Origin: UBA668 sp041394605
GTDB lineage: Bacteria > Actinomycetota > Acidimicrobiia > Acidimicrobiales > Ilumatobacteraceae
DNA length: 64,000 nt
Direction: 5' to 3'
NCBI GenBank assembly: GCA_041394605.1
Contig: JAWKHX010000005.1
Span: forward strand, 372,001 to 436,000
Both the position numbers and the translations under genes were made by a program. The notes beneath the pieces are model-generated. The model had not been told where the DNA came from, did not search any database, and saw only the letters and a program-made list of their open reading frames with translations. This document shows positions 16,838 to 25,729 of the stretch, piece after piece (position 1 is the stretch's first letter; every line of letters begins with the position of its first letter).

Positions 16838-16843
16838 TACCGT
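16838..16843 (+). promoter_or_regulatory. Leaderless promoter -10 (K+ channel gene)
   Basis: TACCGT followed by 6 bases and the ATG at 16850; the transcript would start at or next to the start codon. No ribosome binding site is present, which fits. Confidence 0.55.
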
Positions 16844-16849
16844 CCTGTC

Positions 16850-17362
16850 ATGGCCCGCCGACCTTCCGCCACCACCCGCTACACGCCCTGGATCGGCCTG
16901 GTCCGCCTGCTGCTCATCGGGGTGGGGCTGGCGATCACGTTCTCCCTCATGCCGCTGCGGGGCCGGGGGTGGATCAGCGTGCTGATCGGTGTGGTGGCGA
17001 TCGGGGCGATCACGCCGCTCACCATCCGCCGTGTGCACCGCATCCGCACCTCCGACCACCCGATGCTGGACGCCGGCGAGGCGCTGCTCAGCGTGCTCGC
17101 CCTCCTGGTGCTGGGCTTCAGCGCCGTCTACCTGGCGATCAATCGCCATGCGGGCCAGTTCGCCGGGTTGCACACTCGCATCGACGCCGTCTACTTCACC
17201 CTCACCACGCTGTCCACCGTGGGGTTCGGCGACATCACCGCCACGGGCCAGGCGGCGCGCATCGCCGTGACCGCGCAGATCCTGCTGGACTTCGTGTTCG
17301 TCGGGGTCACCGTGCGGGTGCTGCTGGACGCCGCCCACCAGCGCCGCAGCGAGCGCGCCTAG
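16850..17362 (+). CDS. Two-pore-helix-type potassium channel protein
   Basis: 170 residues. Two membrane helices (LVRLLLIGVGLAITFSL and WISVLIGVVAIGAITPL), then an M1 helix (LLSVLALLVLGFSAVYLAI), the pore with selectivity filter LTTLSTVGFGD, and an M2 helix (AVTAQILLDFVFVGVTVRVL). The filter TVGFGD predicts K+ selectivity. There is no cytoplasmic RCK domain. It is probably a small tetrameric channel in the cell membrane. Confidence 0.9.
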   Translation: MARRPSATTRYTPWIGLVRLLLIGVGLAITFSLMPLRGRGWISVLIGVVAIGAITPLTIRRVHRIRTSDHPMLDAGEALLSVLALLVLGFSAVYLAINRHAGQFAGLHTRIDAVYFTLTTLSTVGFGDITATGQAARIAVTAQILLDFVFVGVTVRVLLDAAHQRRSERA

Positions 17363-17395
17363 TACCCCTGCGGGTGGTGGTCTGTCAAGGGACCC

Positions 17396-17419
17396 CCGCC
17401 CCTTGCCCTCGAGGGGCGG
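17396..17419. repeat. Inverted repeat downstream of the channel gene
   Basis: CCGCCCCT / AGGGGCGG, perfect 8-bp arms, 8-base loop. It may act as a weak terminator or as part of a structured RNA with the elements up to 17548. Confidence 0.45.
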
Positions 17420-17506
17420 ACGGGCGCACACTGTGTGCAGTCCCCCTATGACCGAGCCTCCGGGAGCGGTCCTCTGAGGGCGAAGGGAGTCCCCCTAAGG
17501 GACGGT

Positions 17507-17548
17507 GGCCCTCGCAGCCGATATCGCTGCGAGGGCCGACCCATTTTT
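17507..17548 (+). terminator. Strong intrinsic terminator
   Basis: GGCCCTCGCAGC pairs perfectly with GCTGCGAGGGCC (12 bp, 7-base loop) and is followed within 5 bases by TTTTT. It ends transcription of the channel gene or of an RNA in 17363-17506, and it rules out the upstream GTG/ATG options for the next gene. Confidence 0.8.
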
Positions 17549-17594
17549 CGTGCCAGTCAGGGTGACGGCGCCGGGCCTCGGGTGGTCTGCCAGG

Positions 17595-19103
17595 ATGCCG
17601 GATGTGGTGGAGGCGATGGGTGACACCCGCCGGGTGCTCGGCGTGGCCGTGCCGGAACGCCGGGTGTGGTGGGCGATGGCCGCGTTCGCCGCGGTGTGCA
17701 TCGTGCTGGTGGGCTGGTCGCCGCAGCAGCGGGTGGGCGACGCCGGTGAGTACATGGCGATGTCGTGGAACATCACCCGCTTCCGGCCACCGGCGCTGAC
17801 GGAGGAGGACATCGTCCGTCTCGATCAGCATCTTGCGGAGTTGGAGCCGGGGCTGAAGGACTACCGCGGCTCGGTGCCCCGCCTGCCGTCGCTGTGGGCC
17901 GACGGGCGCTACGACATGCTCCACTTCTGGATGTACCCGCTGCTGGCGTCGCCGTTCGTGGGCGTGGCGAATGTGCTCGATGTGCCCGACACCTACGGGT
18001 TCGCCGCGTTCAACCTCCTGCTCGTCACCCTGGTCTTCGGCATCGTGCTGCGCCGTCGCGGCGCCCTCGCCGCGGTGGTGCTGTGCTGCTCGCCGTGGTG
18101 GTGGTGGATCGACAAGCCGCACACCGAGTTGCTCATCGTTTCGATGATCGTGCTGGCGCTGCTGTGGCGCCACGACCGGCCGCGGTGGGGCATGGCCGCG
18201 ATGGCGGTCGCCATGTCGCAGAACATCTCCATCGGCCCGGCGTTCGGCATCTACTGCCTTGCAGTGGCGGTGGAACATCGCCGCGCCCTGGTGGCGACGG
18301 CGCGGCACTGGTGGGTCCTGGCCGGGGTGGCGGCCATCGCCCTGGTGCATCCGCTCTACTACTTCTGGCGGTTCGGCTCCTACGACGCAACGGTGGCCGG
18401 GGTGGGGCAGGGGTTGCGGATTCCCACGGTCACCCGGATGGTCACCCCGATCGTGGACCCCTACGCCGGCTTGCTGATGTGGTGGCCGGGGCTGCTGGCG
18501 GTGGCCGCGGTCGGCGGGACGGTGATGGCCTGGCGGCGGGTGCCTCGGCGACGCACTGCGGCGGACTGGTTCGTGGTGTGGGCACCGTTCCTGGTGGCGG
18601 TGGCCATCCTGTTCGGCCAGGCGCAGAACAAGGAGCCGGCCGCCGGCGGCACGTTCGCCATGCTGCGGTTCGCGGTGTGGATGTCCGCCTTCGCCGTGTT
18701 CGGCCTGCACCGCGACGCGTTCCGCGGGCGGGTGCTGCGGCCGCTGGCCGTCGTCATCGTGGCCGGGTCCGTTGCCCTGTCGCTCCACGTGGCCCGGCCC
18801 AGCCGGCCGGACGTGTGGTACACGGTGAGGCCCACGTGGGTGGCCGATCTGCTGAACGAGCATGCGCCGCGGGCGTGGGACCCGCCGCCGCAGGTGTTCC
18901 TCACCCGGCAGTGGCGGATGTTCACGCCCATCGAGTCGGTGGCCAACGACGCCTGCACCAAGCTGCTGGGCGTCAGTGGTCGCTGGCCGGAGATGTGCGA
19001 TGCGCCCGCGGACGTGCCGGCCGACTGCGCGCAGGCCTGGTTCTGCTACGCGAACTGGAACGGTGACGGCTGGTGGTTCAGCGCGGAGGACGACATCGGC
19101 TGA
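17595..19103 (+). CDS. Polytopic membrane protein, glycosyltransferase (GT-C)-like
   Basis: About 502 residues from ATG 17595; ATG 17616 is also possible. At least nine hydrophobic helices, for example VWWAMAAFAAVCIVLVGW, AALNLLLV-type segments and MLRFAVWMSAFAVFGL. After the first helix there is an outside loop with VGDAGEYMAMSWN, an Asp/Glu pair where GT-C transferases carry their catalytic acid. A Cys-containing C-terminal tail follows the last helix. The layout resembles actinobacterial polyprenyl-sugar-using mannosyl/arabinosyl-type transferases, but no family signature is clear enough to name one. Confidence 0.75.
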   Translation: MPDVVEAMGDTRRVLGVAVPERRVWWAMAAFAAVCIVLVGWSPQQRVGDAGEYMAMSWNITRFRPPALTEEDIVRLDQHLAELEPGLKDYRGSVPRLPSLWADGRYDMLHFWMYPLLASPFVGVANVLDVPDTYGFAAFNLLLVTLVFGIVLRRRGALAAVVLCCSPWWWWIDKPHTELLIVSMIVLALLWRHDRPRWGMAAMAVAMSQNISIGPAFGIYCLAVAVEHRRALVATARHWWVLAGVAAIALVHPLYYFWRFGSYDATVAGVGQGLRIPTVTRMVTPIVDPYAGLLMWWPGLLAVAAVGGTVMAWRRVPRRRTAADWFVVWAPFLVAVAILFGQAQNKEPAAGGTFAMLRFAVWMSAFAVFGLHRDAFRGRVLRPLAVVIVAGSVALSLHVARPSRPDVWYTVRPTWVADLLNEHAPRAWDPPPQVFLTRQWRMFTPIESVANDACTKLLGVSGRWPEMCDAPADVPADCAQAWFCYANWNGDGWWFSAEDDIG

Positions 19104-19110
19104 GTGACGG

Positions 19111-21006
19111 TCAGGCGTCGGGGAGGAGGGGTCCGGCCCAGCTTGCCGGGCGGTGCTCGCGGTGGTGGCGCAGCAGGCGGTCGAACTCGATGGTGGGCAT
19201 GGGCCGGGCGAACAGGAAGCCCTGGTGCAGCTCGCAACCCATCGACGCCAGCGCGTGGGCCTGGGCCACGGTCTCCACCCCCTCGGCGACGGCGGTGAGC
19301 CCCAGCGTGCGGGCCAGCTCGAAGGTGGAACGCACCAGCTGGTCGGCACGGTTGGACGTGCCGAGGTCGCGCACGAAGACACGGTCGATCTTCAGGGTGG
19401 TGGCCGGCAGTTGGGCGAGATGGCCCAGCGACGCCCAGCCGGAGCCGTAGTCGTCCACGGCGATGCGGAACCCGGAGATGGAGAGCTCGGCGACGGCCCG
19501 GGCGGCGCGCATGTCCAGCGGGGCGCTCTCCACCAACTCCACCTCGATGCAGTCGCGGTCCAGCGAGTGGCGGTCCACCAGTTCGGCCAACTCGAGCGCG
19601 AAGCCGGGCTCGTGGAGCTCGCTGATCGACGCGTTCAACGCCACCCGTTCCACGCCGAGCGCCAGCCACTGCGGCGCCTGCTCCACCGCCAGGCGACGCA
19701 ACTGGCGCCCGAGGCGCACCATCAACCCGGCCCGCTCGGCTTCGGGGAGGATCACGCTGGGCAGCACCACTTCGCCGGCCTCGGTGCGGCCGCGGACGAG
19801 GGCTTCCACGGCCACGATCCGGCCGTCCGCGCTGGCCACCTGGGGCTGCCACCACACCTCGATGCGGCCGGCGTCCAGTGCCGCCGGCAGGTCGAACCAG
19901 GTGTGCTCCGGTGCCAGCCGGGTGCGGCGTGTGGTCGACGCGTCCACTTCCTGGCCGGTGGCGGCGAGAACGATGGCCAAGCGGTCGGCCGTGCGGGTGA
20001 AGCGGGCGATGTGGGCGTCGTCGAACGGATTGCCGAAACGGCTGGACACCACCAGCACGCCGACCACCGCCTGCTCGTGGGTGAGCGGAATGGCCAGCGA
20101 GGCGGTGAGGCGGGCGTTGAAGGCCCGCGCCCGCCACGCTTCGTAACCCGGCTGGTCCGGGGTCATCGCGATCGGTCGCCGCTCGCGGATGGCGATCCCG
20201 GCAGGGCCGAGGCTGAGGGGGCCGTCGTCCCAGCGGACCTGCAGGTTCTCCAGGTACTCGCTGTCGCCCTCGGAGGCCACGATCTGCACGGTGCCGTCGT
20301 CCAGCGGCACGCCGAACCAGGCCATCTCCGCCTCGGCCATGGCCACCAGGCGCTCGCACGTCCGCTGGGCGAGTTGGGTGGCATCGAGCCGCTCGGGCAC
20401 GTCCTCCAGAATCGCTTCGGCGAGGGCGCTCTCCACCTTGTCGCGCCGTTCGTCGGTGACATTGCGCAGCCGGCCCTCCAGCGCCACGGCGCGGCCGCGG
20501 CGGTCGGTGACCGACAGCACGTCGAGGATCGTGTGCACCACCCGGCCGTCGGCCGTGACCCAGCGGACGGCCACCCCGTGGCGGGTCTGCAGGGTCAGCA
20601 GTTCGGGCAGCAGGTGGCGATCCGCGGGATGCACCAGCCAGGCCAGCGCGTTCGCCCGCTCCCGCAGATCGGCAGGGTCCAGCCCCAGCCAGGTGAGCAC
20701 GATGTCGCTGGCGTACTCGATGTGGGGATGCGGCTTGGCGCGGTAGAGGAACGCCACGTCGCCGCTGGACTCGATCAGCCGGCGGGTGCGGTCCGCCGCC
20801 TGGCGGGCCTTTCGATCGTGGGTGAGCAACACCAGGAACAGCAGGCAGGACGTGGCGGCCACGAAGCCGAGGCCCTTGATGAGTTCGAACCCGGCGGCGT
20901 CGCTGACGTGCCGGGTGACCCAGGAGGAGCCGATGATCCAGGCGGTGGCGCACAGCGCGTAGAACAACGCCAGGCGCGCCGCACGACCGTACTGCTGGCC
21001 TCGCAT
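19111..21006 (-). CDS. Membrane c-di-GMP phosphodiesterase (PAS-GAF-EAL)
   Basis: 631 residues from ATG 21006; GTG 21108 would add 34. Two membrane helices at the N-terminus (LALFYALCATAWIIGSSW, GFVAATSCLLFLVLL), a PAS-like domain, a GAF domain and a C-terminal EAL domain. The EAL residues are complete: VEALVRG, LNASISELH, EVELVES, DDYGSGWASL, LKIDRVFV, AVAEGVET and HQGFLFARP. It should therefore be an active phosphodiesterase, cleaving c-di-GMP to pGpG. No GGDEF domain is present. Convergent with the previous gene, 7 bases apart. Confidence 0.9.
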   Translation of the reverse strand: MRGQQYGRAARLALFYALCATAWIIGSSWVTRHVSDAAGFELIKGLGFVAATSCLLFLVLLTHDRKARQAADRTRRLIESSGDVAFLYRAKPHPHIEYASDIVLTWLGLDPADLRERANALAWLVHPADRHLLPELLTLQTRHGVAVRWVTADGRVVHTILDVLSVTDRRGRAVALEGRLRNVTDERRDKVESALAEAILEDVPERLDATQLAQRTCERLVAMAEAEMAWFGVPLDDGTVQIVASEGDSEYLENLQVRWDDGPLSLGPAGIAIRERRPIAMTPDQPGYEAWRARAFNARLTASLAIPLTHEQAVVGVLVVSSRFGNPFDDAHIARFTRTADRLAIVLAATGQEVDASTTRRTRLAPEHTWFDLPAALDAGRIEVWWQPQVASADGRIVAVEALVRGRTEAGEVVLPSVILPEAERAGLMVRLGRQLRRLAVEQAPQWLALGVERVALNASISELHEPGFALELAELVDRHSLDRDCIEVELVESAPLDMRAARAVAELSISGFRIAVDDYGSGWASLGHLAQLPATTLKIDRVFVRDLGTSNRADQLVRSTFELARTLGLTAVAEGVETVAQAHALASMGCELHQGFLFARPMPTIEFDRLLRHHREHRPASWAGPLLPDA

Positions 21007-21144
21007 CACGCCCACCCGGCCGATGGCGCGGCCAGCATGGTCGGAGACGAGGTGGGTTGGTGCCGTCCTTTCACCATTCCATCCCGGTTCGTACAGATCG
21101 CCACCCACCGTAGTGCCCCCATCGCGGCATGCGGCGCACCCGGG

Positions 21145-21150
21145 TTGACG
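21145..21150 (+). promoter_or_regulatory. -35 of the bfd-bfr promoter
   Basis: TTGACG, with TAGGCT 19 bases downstream as the likely -10. The -10 lies inside the iron box at 21164-21182. Confidence 0.5.
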
Positions 21151-21163
21151 GAATGTCGAGCCG

Positions 21164-21182
21164 TGGTGTTAGGCTTGCCTTA
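21164..21182 (+). promoter_or_regulatory. IdeR/DtxR-type iron box
   Basis: TGGTGTTAGGCTTGCCTTA agrees at 13 of 19 positions with the IdeR/DtxR consensus TTAGGTTAGGCTAACCTAA, including 9 of the central 11. It overlaps the -10 of bfd-bfr. In mycobacteria IdeR activates bfr, but a site over the -10 would more simply repress; the sign is open. Confidence 0.5.
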
Positions 21183-21220
21183 CGTCACTGCGACATGGTC
21201 GAGAGGGAGGTCGGGCGGGC

Positions 21221-21421
21221 GTGGCAATCGTGTGTCACTGTGTGGGCGTTCGGGACCGGGCGATCGCGAAGGCCGTCCACCACGGATGCGGCGATCTGGC
21301 CGCGGTGCAGGCGGCCACGGGTGCCGCCACCCAATGCCGCGGCTGCGAGCCGCTGGTGCTCGATCTCATCAACGCCAACCTCCCGTCATCGGCGCTGCCC
21401 GGTGCACTCGCGACTGCGTAG
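21221..21421 (+). CDS. bfd: Bacterioferritin-associated ferredoxin-like [2Fe-2S] protein
   Basis: 66 residues starting at GTG 21221 with GGGAGG upstream. The Bfd [2Fe-2S] ligands are present: CHC at 5-7 and CRGC at 39-42, in the usual C-x-C-x31-C-x2-C spacing. Bfd reduces the ferric core of bacterioferritin to release iron. The bfr gene follows after 9 bases. An iron-box-like site lies upstream. Confidence 0.9.
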   Translation: MAIVCHCVGVRDRAIAKAVHHGCGDLAAVQAATGAATQCRGCEPLVLDLINANLPSSALPGALATA

Positions 21422-21430
21422 CCTGGGCCC

Positions 21431-21901
21431 ATGCAAGGCGACGCCAAGGTCATCGAGATCCTCAACGACGTGCTGACGGCCGAGTTGACGGCCATCAACC
21501 AGTACTTCATCCACGCCAAGATGTGCGAGAACTGGGGCTACGGCCGCCTGGCCGACTACATCCGCCACGAGTCGATCGACGAGATGAAGCACGCCGACGT
21601 GCTGATCGACCGGATCCTGTTCCTCGAGGGGTTGCCCAACATGCAGCGGCTGTACCCGGTGCAGGTGGGTGAGACGGTGAAGGAGCAGTTCGAGGTGGAC
21701 CTGCAGTTGGAGTACACCGCGGTGAAGCGCCTCAATGCGGGGATCGCCGCCTGCGTGGAGGCCGGCGACAATGCCACCCGCGCCTTGCTCGAGGGCATTC
21801 TCGTGTCGGAGGAGGAGCACGCCGACTGGCTGGAGGCCCAGCTGGAGCTGATCCGTCAGGTGGGCGAACAGAACTACCTCGCCCAGCAACTGCGCGGCTG
21901 A
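21431..21901 (+). CDS. bfr: Bacterioferritin
   Basis: 156 residues, the full family length. Ferroxidase ligands are all there: E18 (TAELTAINQY), E51 and H54 (DEMKHAD), E94 (LEYTAV), E127 and H130 (EEEHADW). Met52 is the haem ligand of true bacterioferritin. It forms a 24-mer cage that oxidises and stores iron. A TAGCCT sequence 6 bases before the ATG could give an extra leaderless transcript, but it overlaps the bfd stop codon and may be chance. The bfd gene is directly upstream. Confidence 0.97.
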   Translation: MQGDAKVIEILNDVLTAELTAINQYFIHAKMCENWGYGRLADYIRHESIDEMKHADVLIDRILFLEGLPNMQRLYPVQVGETVKEQFEVDLQLEYTAVKRLNAGIAACVEAGDNATRALLEGILVSEEEHADWLEAQLELIRQVGEQNYLAQQLRG

Positions 21902-21931
21902 GGGCGTTCGACGCGGTGACAGGGCCGCGGC

Positions 21932-22225
21932 CTACGGGTTCGGCGGCGGCGGGGCCGGCGGCTTGGGTGTCACGTGCATCCACGACTGCTGGGTGAACGC
22001 GATCGTGGCCGGGTCGAACACGGCGAACTCCAACGCGCCGCAACTGGTGCACAGGAAGCTCCACACCTCCCCACGGTGAACCCGGAAGATGCCGCGGTCC
22101 GCAGGGTCGCGGTGGATCTGGAAGTCCACCCACGCCGAGTTCTCACCGAAGTTGACACCGTTGCGGGCAGCCTGCACCGTTGCCGCCCCGCACCTGCTGC
22201 ACACCCCGTCGCGCATGCGGCGCAT
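21932..22225 (-). CDS. Small zinc-ribbon protein
   Basis: 97 residues (94 if ATG 22216 is used). Two CxxC pairs, CSRCG at the N-terminus and CTSCG in the middle, should bind one zinc ion. Between them is a beta-rich segment (WVDFQIHRDPADRGIFRVH). The C-terminus is Pro-rich (PKPPAPPPP). It starts 8 bases after the GH3 gene stop, so it is probably the second gene of that operon. Function unknown. Confidence 0.8.
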   Translation of the reverse strand: MRRMRDGVCSRCGAATVQAARNGVNFGENSAWVDFQIHRDPADRGIFRVHRGEVWSFLCTSCGALEFAVFDPATIAFTQQSWMHVTPKPPAPPPPNP

Positions 22226-22233
22226 CGTAGGCG

Positions 22234-24435
22234 TCAGAGCGTCAGGCGTGTGCCGACGGCTGCGGGGTCTGCGGCGTGGCGGGCGACCGTGATGACGTGC
22301 GGTCCTGCCGCCGGCCGCCAGGACCTCGTGCCGCTGTCCCGGGTGGCCAGGCGGGTGAGGGGGACCTCGATGCGGAATGCGATGGTCGCCCCGGCGGCCG
22401 CCTCGATGCGGGCGAAGCCGACCAGGCGCTGTGGCGCGGCCGGGTCGGGCAGGGTGGCGTAGACCTGCACCACGTCGGCGCCGTCGCGGCTGCCGGTGTT
22501 GGCGACCTGGCCGGTGACCACGATGGCGGCCGCACCCGGCGTGACCGCCGCGGTGGCATCGGTGATCGCGAATGTCGTGTACGACAGGCCGAACCCGAAG
22601 GGGTAGGCGGGCGGGATGGCCAGCCGCGCGGCGCGCCACCACCCGTGCCAGCGGTCGTAGGTGAACGTGGTGGCGTCGGCGTCGAACGCGGGCAGGTCGG
22701 CCTCGTCGGTGGGCACGGTGAACGGCAGGCGGGCCGACGGGTTGACCACACCGAACAGCACATCGGCCAGCCCGGTCCCGGCCTCGGCCCCGCCGTACCA
22801 GGCCTGCACGATGGCGGGCACGGCGTCGTTCCACTCGGTGGTGATGACGGCGCTGCCGGCCTGGATGGCCACGATCGTGCGCGGGTTGGCGGCGGCCACG
22901 GCGTGGATGAGCGCCACATCGTCGGGCAGCAGGCGCAGGGAGGTGCGGTCGCCGCCGCGGCTGAACATGCGTGGCCGGTCGGCCAGGCGCTCCGGCTTCT
23001 CGAAGGGTGGCAGTTCGGTCAGTTGGGCCTGGAAGCGGTCCACCACGTCGGGTTCGTCGCCGGGCGGGAACATGGCCATCAGCGACGGGTCCGTCTCGCC
23101 GATGTACTCACCCTCGTCGAGATAGGTGTAGCCGACCACTACGAGTGCCGCGTCGGCGGACGCGGCGGTGGCCGCGGCGCGTGCCAGGTCGGTGCCGTCG
23201 TCGTGCACCACGCGATCGCAGGCGTCGCGCAGGCCGTCCAGCACCGGGCGGCAGCCCAGGTCCCACACATCGCTGGAGCCGCCGTCACCGATGTTCACGG
23301 TTGCGGCCAGTCGCCCGATCACCGCCAGTGACCGGGTGGGGTCCAGCGGCAGCACGGGCGTGCTGTCCACCGGCTGGTTGCGCAGCAGGATCACACTGCG
23401 GGCCGCAGCCTCGCGGGCGAGGGTCCGGTGTTGTGGCGAGCCGAGCACCTCGGCGCCGGGGTCCGGCGCAGACAGCACCGCGTCGAAACGCAGCAAGGTG
23501 GCGATCAGGCGGGTGACGCTGCGGTCCACGTCGGCCCAGGAGACCTCGCCGCTGGCGAGCGCAGCGGGAAGGTGTTGCTGGCGCACCATCCGGTAGGGCA
23601 TCTCCACGTCGAGGCCCGCCGTCACGGATGTGGCGGCGTCGCGCAGGCCGAGGATCCAGTCGCTGATCACGAAGCCCTCGAAGCCCCACTCGCCGCGCAG
23701 CACGTCGGAGAGGAGGGCGTGGCTCTGGCCGCACCACTCGCCGTTCACGCTGTTGTACGCGGACATCACGGAGGCCGCTCCCTCGTTGATGGCGCGGCGG
23801 AAGTGGGGCAGGAACACCTCGTGCAGCGCCACGTCGTCCACCTCGATGTCCACGCTGAACCGGGCGTTCTCCATGGAGTTGCAGGCGAAGTGCTTCACGC
23901 AGGCCATCACATGGCGCTGCAGGCCGCGGGTGAGGGCGGCGCCGAACTCGCCCACGTGATGGGGGTCCTCGCCGTACGTCTCCTGGGCGCGGCCCCAGGC
24001 CGGGTGACGCAGCAGGTTGATGCAGACGGCACCGGTGAGGTTGGCGCCGACGGCCCGCAGTTCCTGCCCGATGGCGTCGCCGATGCGTTCCTCCAGCGCA
24101 AGGTCCCAGGTGGCGCCGCGGGCCATCGGCACGGGGAAGGCGGTGGCGTTGCCCACCACCGCACCCCGGGGCCCGTCGGAGAAGCGGATGCCGGGGAAGC
24201 CCACGCGGTCCAGTTCGGCCCCGATGAACACGGCCTTGTGGTAGCCGTCGCCGCCGAGGAACTTCAGCCCCGCCCACGTGGGCGCGTCGCCGTCCAGGCA
24301 CCACAGGCGCTCGTACTCGCTGAGCGTGCCCACGAGGGCTGCGGCCGCGTCGGCCGCCGGCATGCCGTCCGCCACGGCTCGGCGGGCGTCGTCGAACGTC
24401 TGGATCGTGGTCATCGGTGCTTGCGGGTCGGCCAT
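22234..24435 (-). CDS. Glycoside hydrolase family 3 beta-glucosidase-like enzyme
   Basis: 733 residues in three parts: an N-terminal (beta/alpha)8 domain (FSDGPRGAV, RHPAWGRAQETYGEDP, VKHFACNS), a C-terminal alpha/beta sandwich and a fibronectin-like last domain (VTGQVANTGSRDGADVVQVY). The nucleophile is Asp259 in FVISDWILG. The acid/base Glu is probably in YLDEGEYIGET. No signal peptide, so it is cytoplasmic and acts on imported glycosides. ATG 24435 is chosen because TACGAT lies 6 bases upstream, a leaderless start. Confidence 0.92.
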   Translation of the reverse strand: MADPQAPMTTIQTFDDARRAVADGMPAADAAAALVGTLSEYERLWCLDGDAPTWAGLKFLGGDGYHKAVFIGAELDRVGFPGIRFSDGPRGAVVGNATAFPVPMARGATWDLALEERIGDAIGQELRAVGANLTGAVCINLLRHPAWGRAQETYGEDPHHVGEFGAALTRGLQRHVMACVKHFACNSMENARFSVDIEVDDVALHEVFLPHFRRAINEGAASVMSAYNSVNGEWCGQSHALLSDVLRGEWGFEGFVISDWILGLRDAATSVTAGLDVEMPYRMVRQQHLPAALASGEVSWADVDRSVTRLIATLLRFDAVLSAPDPGAEVLGSPQHRTLAREAAARSVILLRNQPVDSTPVLPLDPTRSLAVIGRLAATVNIGDGGSSDVWDLGCRPVLDGLRDACDRVVHDDGTDLARAAATAASADAALVVVGYTYLDEGEYIGETDPSLMAMFPPGDEPDVVDRFQAQLTELPPFEKPERLADRPRMFSRGGDRTSLRLLPDDVALIHAVAAANPRTIVAIQAGSAVITTEWNDAVPAIVQAWYGGAEAGTGLADVLFGVVNPSARLPFTVPTDEADLPAFDADATTFTYDRWHGWWRAARLAIPPAYPFGFGLSYTTFAITDATAAVTPGAAAIVVTGQVANTGSRDGADVVQVYATLPDPAAPQRLVGFARIEAAAGATIAFRIEVPLTRLATRDSGTRSWRPAAGPHVITVARHAADPAAVGTRLTL

Positions 24436-24441
24436 CGCCAG

Positions 24442-24447
24442 ATCGTA
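24442..24447 (-). promoter_or_regulatory. Leaderless promoter -10 (GH3 gene)
   Basis: On the minus strand TACGAT is followed by 6 bases and the ATG at 24435. Confidence 0.55.
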
Positions 24448-24718
24448 GGACGGCGGCGGCCAGCGGCGGCCGTGCACGCGATGATGGCCGGACGGAGCTG
24501 GCGACGCCGCGGATCGACATCGGGCCGGCGACGAGCCGGCTGGTGCCCCTGTTGGCGTTCTGGCAGGGCGAAGGTGGGGCGACCTTCGACCACGTCCTCC
24601 CGGTACGTCGCGGGCAGGACCAGCGGACGAGCAGCCTGGATTGAGGGCGGGCGCGACACGGCGACCCCGTGGGGCCGCCGTGATCGTTGACCGGCGAGTG
24701 CCGGGTTCGTGCCGCAGA
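24448..24718. other. Intergenic region, nothing recognised
   Basis: 271 bases between the GH3 promoter and the collagen-like pseudogene. No reading frame with a start, RBS or recognisable motif was found on either strand. It may hold debris from the neighbouring decayed genes. Confidence 0.4.
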
Positions 24719-25673
24719 TCAGCCGTTGAGCTGTTCGATGATCAGCCACGCCACCACGGTGTCGGCGCTTCCGCCCTCACCGCTGCGGATCTCCACGTTG
24801 CCGTTGGAGGTCCAGCTCTCCAGCGTGACGATGTCGCCGGCCTCCAGCTCGAGCACTGCCGTCCCGACGTTGGGGGTACCGCCGGCAGCGCCGAACACGA
24901 GGTTGCCGTACATCAGGCCGTCGACGCACGTCGAGTTGGCTGTCGTCGTTGGCCAGCACCGAGAACGACACCTTGTAGATGCCGGCGTCCACGACCTGGA
25001 ACTCCGTGCCGCCTGCGGACATCGTGATGTCGCCCAGCTGCTGCTCGACCTGATCAAAGGAGACGCGGTTGCCGCCGCTTGCGTTCCACAGGGTCTGATC
25101 GGAGGTCTTCGTCGCGTACAGGTACACGTAGCCCGCCGGGCCGGCGCCCTCGCCGTCGACCCCTGCGGGTCCCATCGGGCCCTCAGGTCCGGCGGGGCCT
25201 TCCGAACCCATGGAGCCCTCGGGGCCGGCAGGGCCTTCGGGGCCGGTGGGTCCGGGGGCGTAGTAGCCGAGCACGTCGAGCACCACGTGCACCGAGCCGT
25301 GCGCGTTGTACACCGCGATCTCCTGGTCGGCGCCGAGCAGCACGGTTGCCGCGTTGGCGACCGGCGCCGCGGTGGACCAGTTGATCGTGGAGGTGCCAGG
25401 GCGTTCGATGTCCGCTGGGTAGAGCGTGAGGTACGAGCGCTCTGTTCCCTCCACCACGGTGACGTTGACCACCACGGCCGATACGTCGTCGGTCATGCCC
25501 GGCACCGTCACCATGAGCGTCTCGTCGGCGCCCAGCGGCTGGCCAGGGTCGATCCGAGTGTCCAGAATCCGTTCAGGCGCGATCGAGTGGTAGACGGCCG
25601 GAGGAGGCTCCGGCGGCGCCGCATCACTCGCTGTGGTGCCCGCCAGAGCCACGAGGCCGACCGCGGCCAACAA
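24719..25673 (-). pseudogene. Collagen-like protein with C1q-like C-terminus, frameshifted
   Basis: The first frame encodes a signal-like stretch (LLAAVGLVALAGTTA), a beta-rich domain with ILDTRIDPG and VNVTVVEG and LDVLGYYAP (a domain common in actinobacterial surface proteins), eleven or so Gly-x-y collagen triplets (GPTGPEGPAGPEGSMGS...) and the start of a C1q/TNF-like fold (FQVVDAGIYKVSFSVLAND). At about 24940 the frame breaks, and the rest (NSTCVDGLMYGNLVF, AVLELEAGDIVTLESW, AWLIIEQLN) continues in another frame to 24719. The only start is TTG 25673, and the Arg-rich signal n-region (RHRVT) lies upstream of it, so the 5' end also looks cut off. Confidence 0.75.
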
Positions 25674-25729
25674 CGTGACCCGGTGGCGCCCCGTCGACGC
25701 TGCCTGGCTACGGGCCGAACACCCGGACC

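Larger units (their letters stand above)
17363..17594 (+). other. Structured intergenic region, possible small RNA
   Basis: 232 bases without a convincing gene. It holds an 8-bp inverted repeat (17396), the palindrome GCACAC-T-GTGTGC (17426-17438), two near-identical GTCCCCCTA elements (around 17440 and 17489) and a strong terminator (17507-17548). The density of pairing is higher than in other gaps here. I cannot match it to a known RNA family. Confidence 0.3.

Noticed and set aside
17505..17594. Earlier start of the membrane protein at 17505
   Set aside because: It lies within the terminator stem (17507-17548); an mRNA start there is not plausible.
24448..24718. Small frames on both strands between the GH3 and collagen-like genes
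   Set aside because: No start signals, no motifs, Arg/Pro-rich translations typical of noncoding high-GC DNA.
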